Both the position numbers and the translations under genes were made by a program. From an uncultured Flavobacteriaceae bacterium (GTDB taxonomy: Bacteria; Bacteroidota; Bacteroidia; Flavobacteriales; Flavobacteriaceae), in the NCBI GenBank assembly GCA_938020445.1, contig CALIIC010000012.1, forward strand, positions 1-49,025: a DNA stretch of 49,025 nucleotides, given 5' to 3'. Under the pieces are notes generated by a model, which made no database searches, was not told the origin of the DNA, and saw only the letters and a list, made by a program, of their open reading frames with translations. Positions 34,359-43,471 of this stretch are shown piece after piece (within the stretch, counting starts at the first letter, position 1; every line of letters starts with the position of its first letter).

Positions 34359-35573
34359 TTAGGCGAGCATGTTCCTAGCTCTCTCAACCGACGCGACCAA
34401 AACATCAACTTCTTCCGTAGTGTTGTAAAAACTAAAACTCGCCCGCACCGTTCCTGGTATTTTGTAAAAGTCCATGATGGGCTGCGCGCAGTGGTGTCCT
34501 GTTCGTACGGCGACTCCTAGTTTGTCGAGAATGCTTCCGATATCGTAGGGGTGCATCCCCTCTATATTAAATGAAATTACCGAAGTTTTGTTTACGGAGG
34601 TACCGTAAATCTTCAACCCCTCAATCGTCAAAAGTTTGGTCGTGGCGTATTCCAAAAGTTCGTTTTCATAGGCCGCAATATGCTCTAACCCTATCGCATT
34701 GATATAGTCTAAAGCTGCTCCAAAAGCAATTCCCCCACAGATATTTGGTGTTCCCGCCTCGAATTTATGGGGCAGATCGGCATAAGTTGTTTTTTCGAAG
34801 GTTACTTCTGCAATCATTTCGCCCCCTCCTTGGTAGGGTGGTAGTTTTGCCAACCATTCTTCTTTCCCATACAACATCCCAACACCGGTCGGGCCACAAA
34901 TTTTATGCGCCGATACAGTATAAAAATCAACATCGAGTTTTTGCATATCGGCCTTTAAGTGGGGGGCAGCCTGTGCCCCATCAACGAGCACCGCCGCGCC
35001 CACTTCATGCGCTGCTTTGATCATCGCTTCGATTGGGTTGATCGTTCCCAAGGCATTCGAAATATGATTGCAAAAAACCAACTTTGTGGCATCGGAAAGT
35101 AATTCATGGTATACGCCCATCTCGAGTTCGCCCTGTTCATTCATAGGAATGACTTTGAGTATTGCTCCGGTGCGCTCACAGAGCATCTGCCAAGGAACAA
35201 TATTGGAATGATGTTCCATTGCCGAAACTAGTAATTCGTCGCCCTTCTTCAATAGACTTGTAAACCCACTTGCTACAATATTGATGCTATGGGTGGTTCC
35301 TGCCGTTAGAATTACTTCATGGGGCTTGGCAATGTTAAAATGATGCTGCACTTTGGCGCGTGCCTCTTCGTAGGCATCGGTCGCTTCTTGAGAAAGGGTA
35401 TGCACGCCTCTATGAATGTTTGCATTGTAATTTGTGTAGTAGTCGACAATGGCATCGATTACCTGGGTGGGTGTTTGGGAAGTAGCCGCATTGTCGAGAT
35501 ATATAAGGGGTTTCCCATTTACTTCTCTGGTTAATATGGGAAAGTCTTTTCGGATTTTAGCAACATCGATCAT
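34359..35573 (-). CDS. sufS: Cysteine desulfurase SufS
   Basis: This PLP enzyme removes sulfur from L-cysteine for Fe-S assembly. The 404 residues have the PLP lysine K224 in VSAHKICGPTGVGMLYG and the catalytic cysteine C362 in RTGHHCAQP, as in the group II (SufS/CsdA) class. The N-terminal YLDNAATSQTP is typical. It precedes sufE by 75 bp and has its own -7 box upstream. Confidence 0.97.
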   Translation of the reverse strand: MIDVAKIRKDFPILTREVNGKPLIYLDNAATSQTPTQVIDAIVDYYTNYNANIHRGVHTLSQEATDAYEEARAKVQHHFNIAKPHEVILTAGTTHSINIVASGFTSLLKKGDELLVSAMEHHSNIVPWQMLCERTGAILKVIPMNEQGELEMGVYHELLSDATKLVFCNHISNALGTINPIEAMIKAAHEVGAAVLVDGAQAAPHLKADMQKLDVDFYTVSAHKICGPTGVGMLYGKEEWLAKLPPYQGGGEMIAEVTFEKTTYADLPHKFEAGTPNICGGIAFGAALDYINAIGLEHIAAYENELLEYATTKLLTIEGLKIYGTSVNKTSVISFNIEGMHPYDIGSILDKLGVAVRTGHHCAQPIMDFYKIPGTVRASFSFYNTTEEVDVLVASVERARNMLA

Positions 35574-35591
35574 AAGGTGAATTTGAATTTA

Positions 35592-35599
35592 CAAAGATA
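35592..35599 (-). promoter_or_regulatory. Candidate internal -7 box before sufS
   Basis: TATCTTTG on the - strand, 18 bp before the sufS ATG. It is followed by GTAAA, as is the identical box before sufA at 40488-40495. Confidence 0.5.
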
Positions 35600-35652
35600 C
35601 CTACTACACGCTAATTATAGGAAACCATACGCTTTAAATACCCGCTAACCAA

Positions 35653-36294
35653 CTATCGGAATAGGTAGTTTACCGAAAGCTGAATAGAAGTATTGTAATT
35701 TTGGAGATCGCCAAAACTTCCATTGAGCCGATTGCGAACGCCTTGGTAAATTCGCCCTGAAAGGGCAAATTGATCTGTTAGGGCATATGCAACACCGGCA
35801 GCAACGCCATAGTCGAGTTGAAACCGACCGTTTACCGATTGCCGATCATCCAAGGCATCTGTATCGATACCATCAAAATTTTTGAGTTTCGTAACTTGAT
35901 TTAGGAGAAAACCAAACTGTGGTCCCACTTGAATCGATAGGCGTTCAAGAATTGAGAAATTAGCAAGAATGGGCACAGTAAGATAGTTTAACTGTACAGC
36001 GGTCTTAAAGTCTGCCCCATCGATTGTTGGGTCTTGCCGATCAATTACGAACAAATCTGTATTGAATTGAAAGCCTTGTGATGAATACACTAGCTCTGGT
36101 TGAAAAGCGAACCGATCTGTAAAGCGAATCTCGGCGAAAACTCCGAGATGACCAGATAATCTTGGATTAATGCCCTCCGTTTGGTCTCCAATGATGGTAC
36201 TATAGTTAAGTCCGGTTTTGATTCCGAAACGCGTTTCTTGAGCAGTAAGGCCATACGCGGCCAAAAGTAAAAAAATAGCGAATAGGTATTTCAT
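35653..36294 (-). CDS. Outer-membrane beta-barrel protein inside the SUF cluster
   Basis: The 213-residue protein has a signal peptide (MKYLFAIFLLLAAYGLTAQE) and a PorT/OMP_b-brl-2-type barrel: RFGIKTGLNYSTIIG, FAFQPELVYSSQGF, LNYLTVPILANFSI, IQVGPQFGFLLN, LDYGVAAGVAYAL and a C-terminal aromatic-rich strand (LSVNYLFR). It lies between sufD and sufS on the same strand, 46 bp from sufD. Nothing suggests a direct Fe-S role; it may simply be a passenger. Confidence 0.88.
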   Translation of the reverse strand: MKYLFAIFLLLAAYGLTAQETRFGIKTGLNYSTIIGDQTEGINPRLSGHLGVFAEIRFTDRFAFQPELVYSSQGFQFNTDLFVIDRQDPTIDGADFKTAVQLNYLTVPILANFSILERLSIQVGPQFGFLLNQVTKLKNFDGIDTDALDDRQSVNGRFQLDYGVAAGVAYALTDQFALSGRIYQGVRNRLNGSFGDLQNYNTSIQLSVNYLFR

Positions 36295-36340
36295 AAAATC
36301 AAATCAACAACCAAATTCCAAACAAGTTCGTGTAAAACGC

Positions 36341-37657
36341 TTACAAATCAAATCCTAAGTTAACCCCTAGCTTTTTGGCAATCAACTTATTGATTCGCGC
36401 TTTCAACTCGGGGATGCGTACACTTTCCAATACGTTATTGGCAAAGGCGTACATCATTAGCGCTCTGGCTTCTTTCTTCGGAATACCCCTTGTTTGCAGG
36501 TAAAAAAGCGCATCATCATCTAACTGCCCTATCGTACAGCCGTGGGAGCATTTTACATCATCTGCAAATATTTCCAATTGCGGTTTTGTATTGATGGTCG
36601 CCTTATCACTTACCAATATGTTATTGTTCTGCTGAAAAGCATTCGTTTTTTGGGCTATTTTATCGACAATGATCTTCCCGTTAAATACACCGGTCGCATT
36701 TTCACCATAAATACCTTTGTAGTCCTGATGGCTCTCGCAATTGGGTTGAATATGGTGTACAAGGGTATGGTGATCTACATGTTGTTTTTCACCCAAAATA
36801 GTAACCCCCTTCATGATAGAGTCTATATGCTCCCCGTTTTGGTAAAAGTTAAGGTTGTTTCTCGTCAATTTACCTCCAAAAGAAAAGGTATGAACTTTTA
36901 CAACGCTATCGTCTTTCTGGTTCACATAGGTGTTGTCTACCAAAGAAGCAGTTGATAGGTCGTTTTGCACCTTGTAGTAATCAACAATGGCGTTTTTTGC
37001 AGCAAAGATTTCAGTAACCGAATTCGTCAACACCTCGTTTTCGGTTAAACTTTGGTGCCGCTCGATTACCTGTAATTCCGCATTTTCCTCGGCAATGATC
37101 AGGTTACGGGGTTGTAATAATAAAGACGCCTCATTTCCTGTTGAGAAGTGTACGATTTCGATCGGCTTCTTGGGCATCTTACTCTTCGGAATATAAATGT
37201 AGGCACCCTCTCTACTAAAAGCCGTATTCAAGGTTGTAAGGGACTCGTCTTTTGAGGCTATTTTGTTAAAATATACATCAATAATCTGCTTGTACATCGG
37301 CTTTGTCAATGCAGAACTCATCAAACAGATATCGACGCCATCGTGGGTCGTTTCTGAAAGGAACGAACTATAGATACCATCAACAAACACAATTTTATAG
37401 GTGTCTATTTCATTGATGAAATACTTCTTCACATCCTTATAATCGAGCGCGTTTGCTTCCTTTGGAAAAATACTGAAATCAATTTTTTGCAGGCTGTTCA
37501 GCGAAGTATATTTCCAGGCCTCTTCTTTTTTAGTTGGAAATCCTTTTTCCTCAAAATTCTTAATGGCCTCACTACGTTCATCATGTACCGGGCTATCGAT
37601 ATCAACGTTGTTCTCAAACGCCATGAAAGAAGAAATTAGCTTGTCTTTTAAATCCAT
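36341..37657 (-). CDS. sufD: Fe-S cluster scaffold protein SufD
   Basis: SufD is part of the SufBC2D scaffold. The 438-residue protein has the family C-terminal core: HHIQPNCESHQDYKGIYGENATGVFNGKIIV, ATINTKPQLEIFADDVKCSHGCTIGQLD and YLQTRGIPKKEARALMMYAF. Its N-terminal helical domain includes GFPTKKEEAWKYTSL. It follows sufC by 103 bp. That gap holds a TTCCGT/ACGGAA hairpin (37677-37692) that may adjust sufD levels. Confidence 0.96.
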   Translation of the reverse strand: MDLKDKLISSFMAFENNVDIDSPVHDERSEAIKNFEEKGFPTKKEEAWKYTSLNSLQKIDFSIFPKEANALDYKDVKKYFINEIDTYKIVFVDGIYSSFLSETTHDGVDICLMSSALTKPMYKQIIDVYFNKIASKDESLTTLNTAFSREGAYIYIPKSKMPKKPIEIVHFSTGNEASLLLQPRNLIIAEENAELQVIERHQSLTENEVLTNSVTEIFAAKNAIVDYYKVQNDLSTASLVDNTYVNQKDDSVVKVHTFSFGGKLTRNNLNFYQNGEHIDSIMKGVTILGEKQHVDHHTLVHHIQPNCESHQDYKGIYGENATGVFNGKIIVDKIAQKTNAFQQNNNILVSDKATINTKPQLEIFADDVKCSHGCTIGQLDDDALFYLQTRGIPKKEARALMMYAFANNVLESVRIPELKARINKLIAKKLGVNLGFDL

Positions 37658-37760
37658 TTGCTGCTCTTACTTTTACTTCCGTGAATACGGAAATCTTTTC
37701 TACTTATTCTCAGGGTACTTCAATAGATTCCCACCTTCGTGGAAATGAAATACCACTTGG

Positions 37761-38513
37761 TTACACCACCGCCTCATTTTTAATCCAGTCGTATCCTTTT
37801 TCCTCTAATTCCAATGCGAGTTCCTTTCCGCCTGATTTAACGATTTTTCCGTTATGCAAAACATGAACAAAATCGGGCACAATATACTCCAACAACCGCT
37901 GATAGTGCGTAATAACCACTACAGCATTGTCTTTGCTTTTCAATTTATTCACGCCGTTTGCAACAATGCGCAGCGCGTCGATATCAAGGCCAGAGTCGGT
38001 TTCATCCAAAATAGCAAGTCTTGGTTCGAGCATCGCCATTTGAAAAATCTCGTTTCTCTTCTTTTCCCCTCCAGAAAATCCTTCGTTCAAAGAGCGGGAT
38101 AAAAACTTGCGATCTATCTCGAGCATCTCCGATTTTTCGCGAATCAGTTTCAGCATTTCTTTCGCTGGCATATCCTCTAAGCCGCGTGCTTTCCTAGATT
38201 CATTGATGGCAGTTTTCATGAAGTTCGTAACAGACACTCCCGGAATCTCTACGGGATACTGAAATGATAGGAAAATTCCTTTGTGTGCTCTTTCTTCCGG
38301 CGCGTCATCTTCCAAATCCTCCCCATCTAGCACTACACTTCCTTGCGTTACTTCAAATTCTTCTTTCCCGGCGATTACCGAAGCCAAGGTACTTTTTCCG
38401 GAACCATTTGGGCCCATAATAGCATGAACCTCCCCTGCGTTTACTTCAAGATTGATTCCCTTTAAAATATCTTTATCTTCTACCCTTGCGTGTAGATCAT
38501 TGATTTTCAACAT
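37761..38513 (-). CDS. sufC: Fe-S assembly ATPase SufC
   Basis: This is the ABC-type ATPase of the SufBCD complex. The 250 residues include Walker A GPNGSGKST, the signature FSGGEKKRNE, Walker B LAILDETDSGLD with the SufC-typical D-E-T-D-S-G-L-D, and the switch His in VVITHYQR. It lies between sufB and sufD. Confidence 0.97.
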   Translation of the reverse strand: MLKINDLHARVEDKDILKGINLEVNAGEVHAIMGPNGSGKSTLASVIAGKEEFEVTQGSVVLDGEDLEDDAPEERAHKGIFLSFQYPVEIPGVSVTNFMKTAINESRKARGLEDMPAKEMLKLIREKSEMLEIDRKFLSRSLNEGFSGGEKKRNEIFQMAMLEPRLAILDETDSGLDIDALRIVANGVNKLKSKDNAVVVITHYQRLLEYIVPDFVHVLHNGKIVKSGGKELALELEEKGYDWIKNEAVV

Positions 38514-38610
38514 CGTTCTTAATTTAAATAATTGGGTGCCTTTGGCATTTTATTAAAATCTTCTTTTTGGTGTTGCAAATATTCCTTTGCGGTTTCTTCT
38601 ATAAATTCGT

Positions 38611-40056
38611 TTATCCTACGGATCCTTCCAAACTTATCTCTAATAGTTTTTGTGCCTCAACGGCAAACTCCATGGGTAATTTATTCAGGACTTCCTTACT
38701 GAACCCATTGACGATCAAGGCAATTGCTTTTTCGGTATCTATGCCTCTTTGATTGCAATAAAATATCTGGTCCTCCCCAATTTTACTGGTAGTAGCCTCA
38801 TGTTCTATTTGTGCCGTTTTGTTTTTAACTTCAATATACGGGAAGGTATGGGCCCCGCAATCGTTCCCCATTAATAGCGAATCGCACTGCGAAAAGTTTC
38901 GTGCATTCTCGGCCCGGCTGTTCACTTGTACCAGACCGCGGTAACTGTTCTGTGATTTTCCTGCGGATATTCCCTTCGAGATAATTGTGCTTCGGGTATT
39001 CTTGCCTAAGTGAATCATCTTGGTGCCCGTATCGGCTTGCTGGTAATTATTGGTCACCGCAATGGAATAAAATTCCCCGATCGAATTGTCTCCTTTTAAA
39101 ACACATGATGGATATTTCCAAGTAACGGCCGATCCCGTTTCGACCTGTGTCCAAGAAATTTTGGCATTTTTCTCGCACAGACCTCTTTTGGTCACAAAAT
39201 TGAATACACCCCCTACGCCATCTTTACCTCCAGGGAACCAGTTTTGTACCGTCGAATATTTAATCTCCGCATCGTCTAATGCGATGAGTTCTACTACGGC
39301 CGCATGCAATTGATTTTCATCACGGGAAGGAGCGGTACAACCTTCTAAATAACTAACATAGCTTCCTTCATCGGCAATGACCAAGGTTCGTTCAAACTGA
39401 CCTGTACCCGCTTGGTTGATCCTAAAATAGGTAGAAAGTTCCATTGGGCAACGAACCCCTTTGGGAATATAACAGAAGCTTCCATCAGAGAATACAGCCG
39501 AATTCAAGGCTGCATAAAAGTTATCTTTTTGTGGTACGATAGACCCGATATACTTTTTAACCAATTCGGGATGTTCTTTGATCGCTTCTGAAATAGAGCA
39601 GAAAATAATTCCTTTTTCAGCTAGGGTCTTTTTAAAGGTGGTTGCTACTGAAACAGAATCCATCACAATATCTACGGCCACCCCTGCAAGTTTCTTTTGC
39701 TCGTCCAACGAAATACCCAATCGCTTAAAAGTATCCAACAATTCTGGATCTACTTCATCCAAGCTATCGTACTTGGGTTTGCTGTTCGGGGCGGAATAGT
39801 ATGAAATTGCCTGAAAATCTGGTTTGGCATATTGTACATTGGCCCACTCGGGCTCTTCCATCTCCTTCCAGGCTTTGAAAGCCTCTAAACGCCATTCGGT
39901 CATCCATTCAGGCTCTTCTTTCTTCTTTGAGATGGCCACTACGATATCTTCGTTTAAACCTACGGGAAAGGTCTCCGATTCAATATCAGTATAAAAACCA
40001 TACTCGTATTCCTTGGTTTCGAGCTCTTTTTTTAATTCCTCTTCAGTATATGCCAT
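38611..40056 (-). CDS. sufB: Fe-S cluster scaffold protein SufB
   Basis: SufB is the sulfur-accepting subunit of SufBCD. The 481 residues contain the family blocks [76 protein letters not shown] and [23 protein letters not shown]. It lies between sufA and sufC, as in other Bacteroidetes clusters. Confidence 0.97.
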   Translation of the reverse strand: MAYTEEELKKELETKEYEYGFYTDIESETFPVGLNEDIVVAISKKKEEPEWMTEWRLEAFKAWKEMEEPEWANVQYAKPDFQAISYYSAPNSKPKYDSLDEVDPELLDTFKRLGISLDEQKKLAGVAVDIVMDSVSVATTFKKTLAEKGIIFCSISEAIKEHPELVKKYIGSIVPQKDNFYAALNSAVFSDGSFCYIPKGVRCPMELSTYFRINQAGTGQFERTLVIADEGSYVSYLEGCTAPSRDENQLHAAVVELIALDDAEIKYSTVQNWFPGGKDGVGGVFNFVTKRGLCEKNAKISWTQVETGSAVTWKYPSCVLKGDNSIGEFYSIAVTNNYQQADTGTKMIHLGKNTRSTIISKGISAGKSQNSYRGLVQVNSRAENARNFSQCDSLLMGNDCGAHTFPYIEVKNKTAQIEHEATTSKIGEDQIFYCNQRGIDTEKAIALIVNGFSKEVLNKLPMEFAVEAQKLLEISLEGSVG

Positions 40057-40131
40057 ATTTTTATCTAATAAGTTAAAAAGAAAAAAAGCGAAGGTTCAAC
40101 TAGTAGCTATTTCCTTTTTCTTACTTAAATT

Positions 40132-40461
40132 CTAGAGTGAAAAACTTTCTCCGCACCCACAGGTACGTTGCGCATTGGGATTGTTGAATACAAAACCTTT
40201 GCCATTGAGTCCGCCTGAATATTCTAAAACGGTACCGACTAGGTACAGAAAGCTTTTTTTATCTACGATAATGCGTACATCATTATCTTCAAAAACTTTA
40301 TCAGACGCTTCCATCTTATTGTCGAAGTTCAATTCGTACGACAATCCGCTACATCCGCCGCTTTTTACACCGACCCTTACGTAGTCAGTAGTAGCATCGT
40401 AGCCTTCTTCGGTCATTAAATGAACGACCTTTTTTTTAGCTGTTTCGGAAACCTGTATCAT
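40132..40461 (-). CDS. sufA: A-type Fe-S carrier (SufA/IscA/HesB family)
   Basis: The 109-residue protein has the three conserved cysteines of A-type carriers: C37 in GVKSGGCSGLSYEL and the C-terminal pair C101-x-C103 in RTCGCGESF. Such proteins pass Fe-S clusters to target enzymes. It is first in the SUF cluster, 75 bp before sufB, behind a -7 box at 40488-40495 and a palindrome at 40505-40519. Whether it is best called SufA or ErpA cannot be settled from sequence. Confidence 0.93.
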   Translation of the reverse strand: MIQVSETAKKKVVHLMTEEGYDATTDYVRVGVKSGGCSGLSYELNFDNKMEASDKVFEDNDVRIIVDKKSFLYLVGTVLEYSGGLNGKGFVFNNPNAQRTCGCGESFSL

Positions 40462-40487
40462 TATTTATTACGATTCTAAATAGTTTA

Positions 40488-40519
40488 CAAAGATAACCCA
40501 TTAGTAGGTTTTTAACCTA
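40488..40519 (-). promoter_or_regulatory. SUF promoter with a TAGGTT/AACCTA palindrome
   Basis: On the - strand a -7 box TATCTTTG occupies 40495-40488, predicting a leader of about 21 nt for sufA. Just upstream, 40505-40519 is an inverted repeat with 6-bp arms (TAGGTT and AACCTA) and a TTT centre, in the position of the -33 element, where a repressor could act. The regulator is unknown. Confidence 0.5.
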
Positions 40520-40593
40520 ATAACTAACATTATAATAACAAATTTGGAAATAGGGGTTTTCTATGACTTAAAAACCATGAACCGTAGCGGCTC

Positions 40594-41958
40594 TTATTTA
40601 ATCTTGATGACCAGTAGATCGGTCATTCCCTTAAGCGAAGCATTGGGAGCATCTTCACTGCCAAGCTGGCCCACCAAAAGCACGCTATAGTCCTCGTTTT
40701 CAACGGTATCGAAACCAAAGTCAAGACCTGAACCCCCATATGATTTTTGCCATACGAGCGCACCCATGGCGTCTGTTTTCACAAGCCATATATCGTTCTC
40801 GCCGGCATTGGAATCTGCATCTAAATCAGTGCTTTTAGAGTTTCCTGAAATCAAGAAACCGCCATCTGCGCTTAAGGTGATCCCTTGGGCGTCCTCAAAC
40901 TCGCTACCACCAATGGTTTGTTCCCATAGCAGATTGCCTGCATCGTCTACCTTGATCAGCCAAATATCAGATTCACCATTATTCTTAGAAATATCAAGGT
41001 CGGTGCTAAAGGTATTTCCCGCAATTACATATCCTCCATCCGTTGTTTTGGTGATGTCTTGGGATATTTCGATTCCTGACCCTCCATAGGAACGTTCCCA
41101 TACCAATTCGCCTTCTTTGTCAATTTTAAGTACCCAATAGTCATAACTCCCACGACTGTTTTTAATATCAAAATCGCTGCTTTCGGAAAAACCGGTCATC
41201 ACATACCCGCCATCGTCGGATTGTACTACTGCATGAGCCCTATCGTTGTTGGTGCCTCCAAAATACCTTCTCCATTCCATTTCTCCCTGTGCACTTAACT
41301 TTGTAGCCCAAAACTCGCCGACCCCATGTCGGGTCAATGAATTTCCTTTTTCTTCAAATCCATCTGCTCGGGCAGAAGTAACATCTAAAAATCCAACAAA
41401 AAAGAACCCTCCGTCTGCCGTTTGAAGAATGTCATATGAATGATCATGTCCCGAAAAACCAAAGCTTTTTTCCCATTCAATTGCACCCGAAGCATCTAGC
41501 TTTAAAATCCAGTTGTCATGAAACCCTTCATTATTACTACCATCGCCATCACTACTCATAGCGTACCCGGTTACAGCGTATCCCCCATCGGTTGTTTGGA
41601 TTACGCTTTGCCCCCGATCGTCTTTACTGCCTCCATAGGTTTTGCTCCATTGTACTTCACCATCTGCGGTGAGCTTCAGCAACCAATAATCATTTACCGC
41701 CAATGTTTTTCCCATTAAATCCCCATCCGTACTATTTGAAAAGCCTAGAACGGCATACCCGCCATCAGTTGTTTTAATGACCGATTGGGCTGTTTCTTCC
41801 CCGGTACCGCCAAAATTTTTTATCCATTCAACTTCTCCAAGAAATTGCGCAGGCTGTTCCATCAATGGGCCAGAACCCCCATCATCATTTGAACAAGAAT
41901 ACCCAAGAAGGGCAACGAATACAAAAACAAAACGAATCTTATACATCTTCTTTAACAT
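40594..41958 (-). CDS. Lipoprotein with seven DGGY beta-propeller-like repeats
   Basis: The 454-residue protein has a lipoprotein signal (VFVFVALLGYSC) and then about seven repeats of 50-60 residues. Each reads like W-x-K-x-x-GG-x-x-x-D ... TTDGGYAVxGxSxSxDGD (for example VQWSKTYGGSKDDRGQSV, LVWERSYGGSGIEISQDI). Seven units suggest a seven-bladed propeller at the outer membrane or cell surface. It lies 25 bp after the choice-of-anchor B gene on the same strand, so they form an operon. The start is ATG 41958; ATG 41946 is also possible. The ligand is unknown. Confidence 0.85.
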   Translation of the reverse strand: MLKKMYKIRFVFVFVALLGYSCSNDDGGSGPLMEQPAQFLGEVEWIKNFGGTGEETAQSVIKTTDGGYAVLGFSNSTDGDLMGKTLAVNDYWLLKLTADGEVQWSKTYGGSKDDRGQSVIQTTDGGYAVTGYAMSSDGDGSNNEGFHDNWILKLDASGAIEWEKSFGFSGHDHSYDILQTADGGFFFVGFLDVTSARADGFEEKGNSLTRHGVGEFWATKLSAQGEMEWRRYFGGTNNDRAHAVVQSDDGGYVMTGFSESSDFDIKNSRGSYDYWVLKIDKEGELVWERSYGGSGIEISQDITKTTDGGYVIAGNTFSTDLDISKNNGESDIWLIKVDDAGNLLWEQTIGGSEFEDAQGITLSADGGFLISGNSKSTDLDADSNAGENDIWLVKTDAMGALVWQKSYGGSGLDFGFDTVENEDYSVLLVGQLGSEDAPNASLKGMTDLLVIKIK

Positions 41959-41983
41959 AGGTACTTAAGGGCAAATACGTTCC

Positions 41984-43225
41984 TTAATTCGACTTTCTGA
42001 TGACGAATAAGCCACGACTCATATCACTTACTACGATTTTGCCACTGGCAAAATAAGGGTACACACTCCATACCCCGCTAAATTGAGCGACATCGGTCTC
42101 AGGATGGGTATCAAAAAATGCTTTTTCGGTAACATTCTTTCCATCAATCTGAGAAATATCGATTACACGAACACCCGCTGCGTAATTGGCTAAAAAGAAT
42201 TCGTCGCCCTTTACGTACCCGTTATGGTCAATAGCGCTTGTAGGTCCCAAATAAGTGTAATGTAGGGAAGGGGCATCCAAATCATTAAAATCGAATATCA
42301 AGGTTCTAGATTTAAAGCCTACTTGTTGTTCGTCTAATTCGTCTCCTAAAATGAAGTAACGCTGATCCTCGGTAAACCAACCTTGGTGCGTATAACCGAT
42401 ATTGGAATAGGTAATCGTAGCAATCTCAGAAGGATTCGCTTTATCGGTCACATCAACAATTGCAACAACATCCTCGTTGGCTCCTATATAAATTTCTCTT
42501 CCTGTATAATCCGCATCGGGACCCGTATACGTTACTACCTGGGCATCGTGGGTATAGGCATTGGCTGCGTGCCCACCTGCCGCAAGCGGATTTTTAGGAT
42601 CCCTGACATCTATAAAATGTCCTCCTCCACTAAAGGTTGTTGTACCGACTGCGTAGGCAAAACCCGTTTCTTCATTGATAACAATATTATGCGCATTCCC
42701 AAATTCGGTATATAAGACGTCCGCATCGAAAGTCGCAGGGGCATTGGCAACACTTCTTAATCTTGTAAGATCAAAAATCTGCATCCCATGGCCGGCGGCC
42801 TCGGATACTATAAATGCATGGTCTTTATACACTTTAACATCTCGCCATGAGCTAGAAACGGTAGCAGTAGCTAATTTTCCAAGATATACGAGATTCTCCT
42901 CATCTGAAATATCAATAAAGACGGTCCCATTATTCAGTCCCATAATTGCATATTCTTTGCCTGTATCAGGGTCGGTCCAGCCCCAACTGTCATTCGCACC
43001 GCTCGCATTAAAGCTTGTGGGTGCTATTTGCCCGATTAGGTCGTACCCATCACAAGGAAAGTCGCCCGCCATACCATTCTCGCAAGGTGTAATAGAGGTG
43101 GTAGGGGTGCCACTGCCATCACCTCCGTCGCCCCCTCCCGGGGCTATTGGATCGAGACCGTTGTCGCTATTGGAACAGGCGGTAATCAAAAAAAACGAAA
43201 GGCATCCGAAAAGGAACTTTTTCAT
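41984..43225 (-). CDS. Choice-of-anchor B family lipoprotein (LVIVD-type repeats)
   Basis: I choose the ATG at 43225, giving 413 residues, because it starts a clean lipoprotein signal (MKKFLFGCLSFFLITAC). A Gly-rich spacer follows, then the family hallmark CDGYDLIGQI and WGWTDPDTGKEYAIMGLNNGTVFIDISD. Propeller-like repeats come next (HAFIVSEAAGHGMQIFDLTRLR, IYIGANEDVVAIVDVTDKANP) and HNGYVKGDEFFLANYAAGVRVIDIS. The family uses different anchors; here it is a lipid anchor. It is the first gene of a two-gene operon with its own -7 box at 43250-43257. Function is unknown. Confidence 0.9.
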   Translation of the reverse strand: MKKFLFGCLSFFLITACSNSDNGLDPIAPGGGDGGDGSGTPTTSITPCENGMAGDFPCDGYDLIGQIAPTSFNASGANDSWGWTDPDTGKEYAIMGLNNGTVFIDISDEENLVYLGKLATATVSSSWRDVKVYKDHAFIVSEAAGHGMQIFDLTRLRSVANAPATFDADVLYTEFGNAHNIVINEETGFAYAVGTTTFSGGGHFIDVRDPKNPLAAGGHAANAYTHDAQVVTYTGPDADYTGREIYIGANEDVVAIVDVTDKANPSEIATITYSNIGYTHQGWFTEDQRYFILGDELDEQQVGFKSRTLIFDFNDLDAPSLHYTYLGPTSAIDHNGYVKGDEFFLANYAAGVRVIDISQIDGKNVTEKAFFDTHPETDVAQFSGVWSVYPYFASGKIVVSDMSRGLFVIRKSN

Positions 43226-43249
43226 GTGTGGGTATTTAGTGGTTTTTAA

Positions 43250-43257
43250 CAAAGGTA
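43250..43257 (-). promoter_or_regulatory. Candidate -7 box of the lipoprotein operon
   Basis: TACCTTTG on the - strand matches TAnnTTTG and lies 24 bp before the ATG at 43225. Confidence 0.5.
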
Positions 43258-43309
43258 TTTATCAGGGTTTGTTTTTCAGATAAACCTTCTTGAGCTTATA
43301 AATTATCAA

Positions 43310-43326
43310 GATATACTTCGTATATC
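43310..43326. repeat. Inverted repeat GATATAC-TTC-GTATATC
   Basis: A perfect 7-bp palindrome with a 3-bp centre in the divergent intergene between the lipoprotein operon and thiL. It may be an operator; no regulator is assigned. Confidence 0.45.
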
Positions 43327-43439
43327 AGAACTGTGATGACAACTGTTTTGTAAAGATAGTATTTATTGACCATCACAGACAATCACTATGCTGCATTGTA
43401 AACACCTTTGGTCATCAAAAACCCTACCGATCAATGGCT

Positions 43440-43467
43440 TTTGTTGTAAAAATTACACTTATTTTTG
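43440..43467 (+). promoter_or_regulatory. thiL promoter, possibly leaderless
   Basis: TTTG at 43440-43443 and the -7 box TATTTTTG at 43460-43467 are spaced by 16 bp. Transcription should begin at about the thiL ATG at 43472, so the mRNA may have almost no leader. Confidence 0.55.
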
Positions 43468-43471
43468 CCCC

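Noticed and set aside
42675-43283. 202-codon open frame antisense to the choice-of-anchor B gene
   Set aside because: It overlaps a well-supported lipoprotein gene and resembles no protein.
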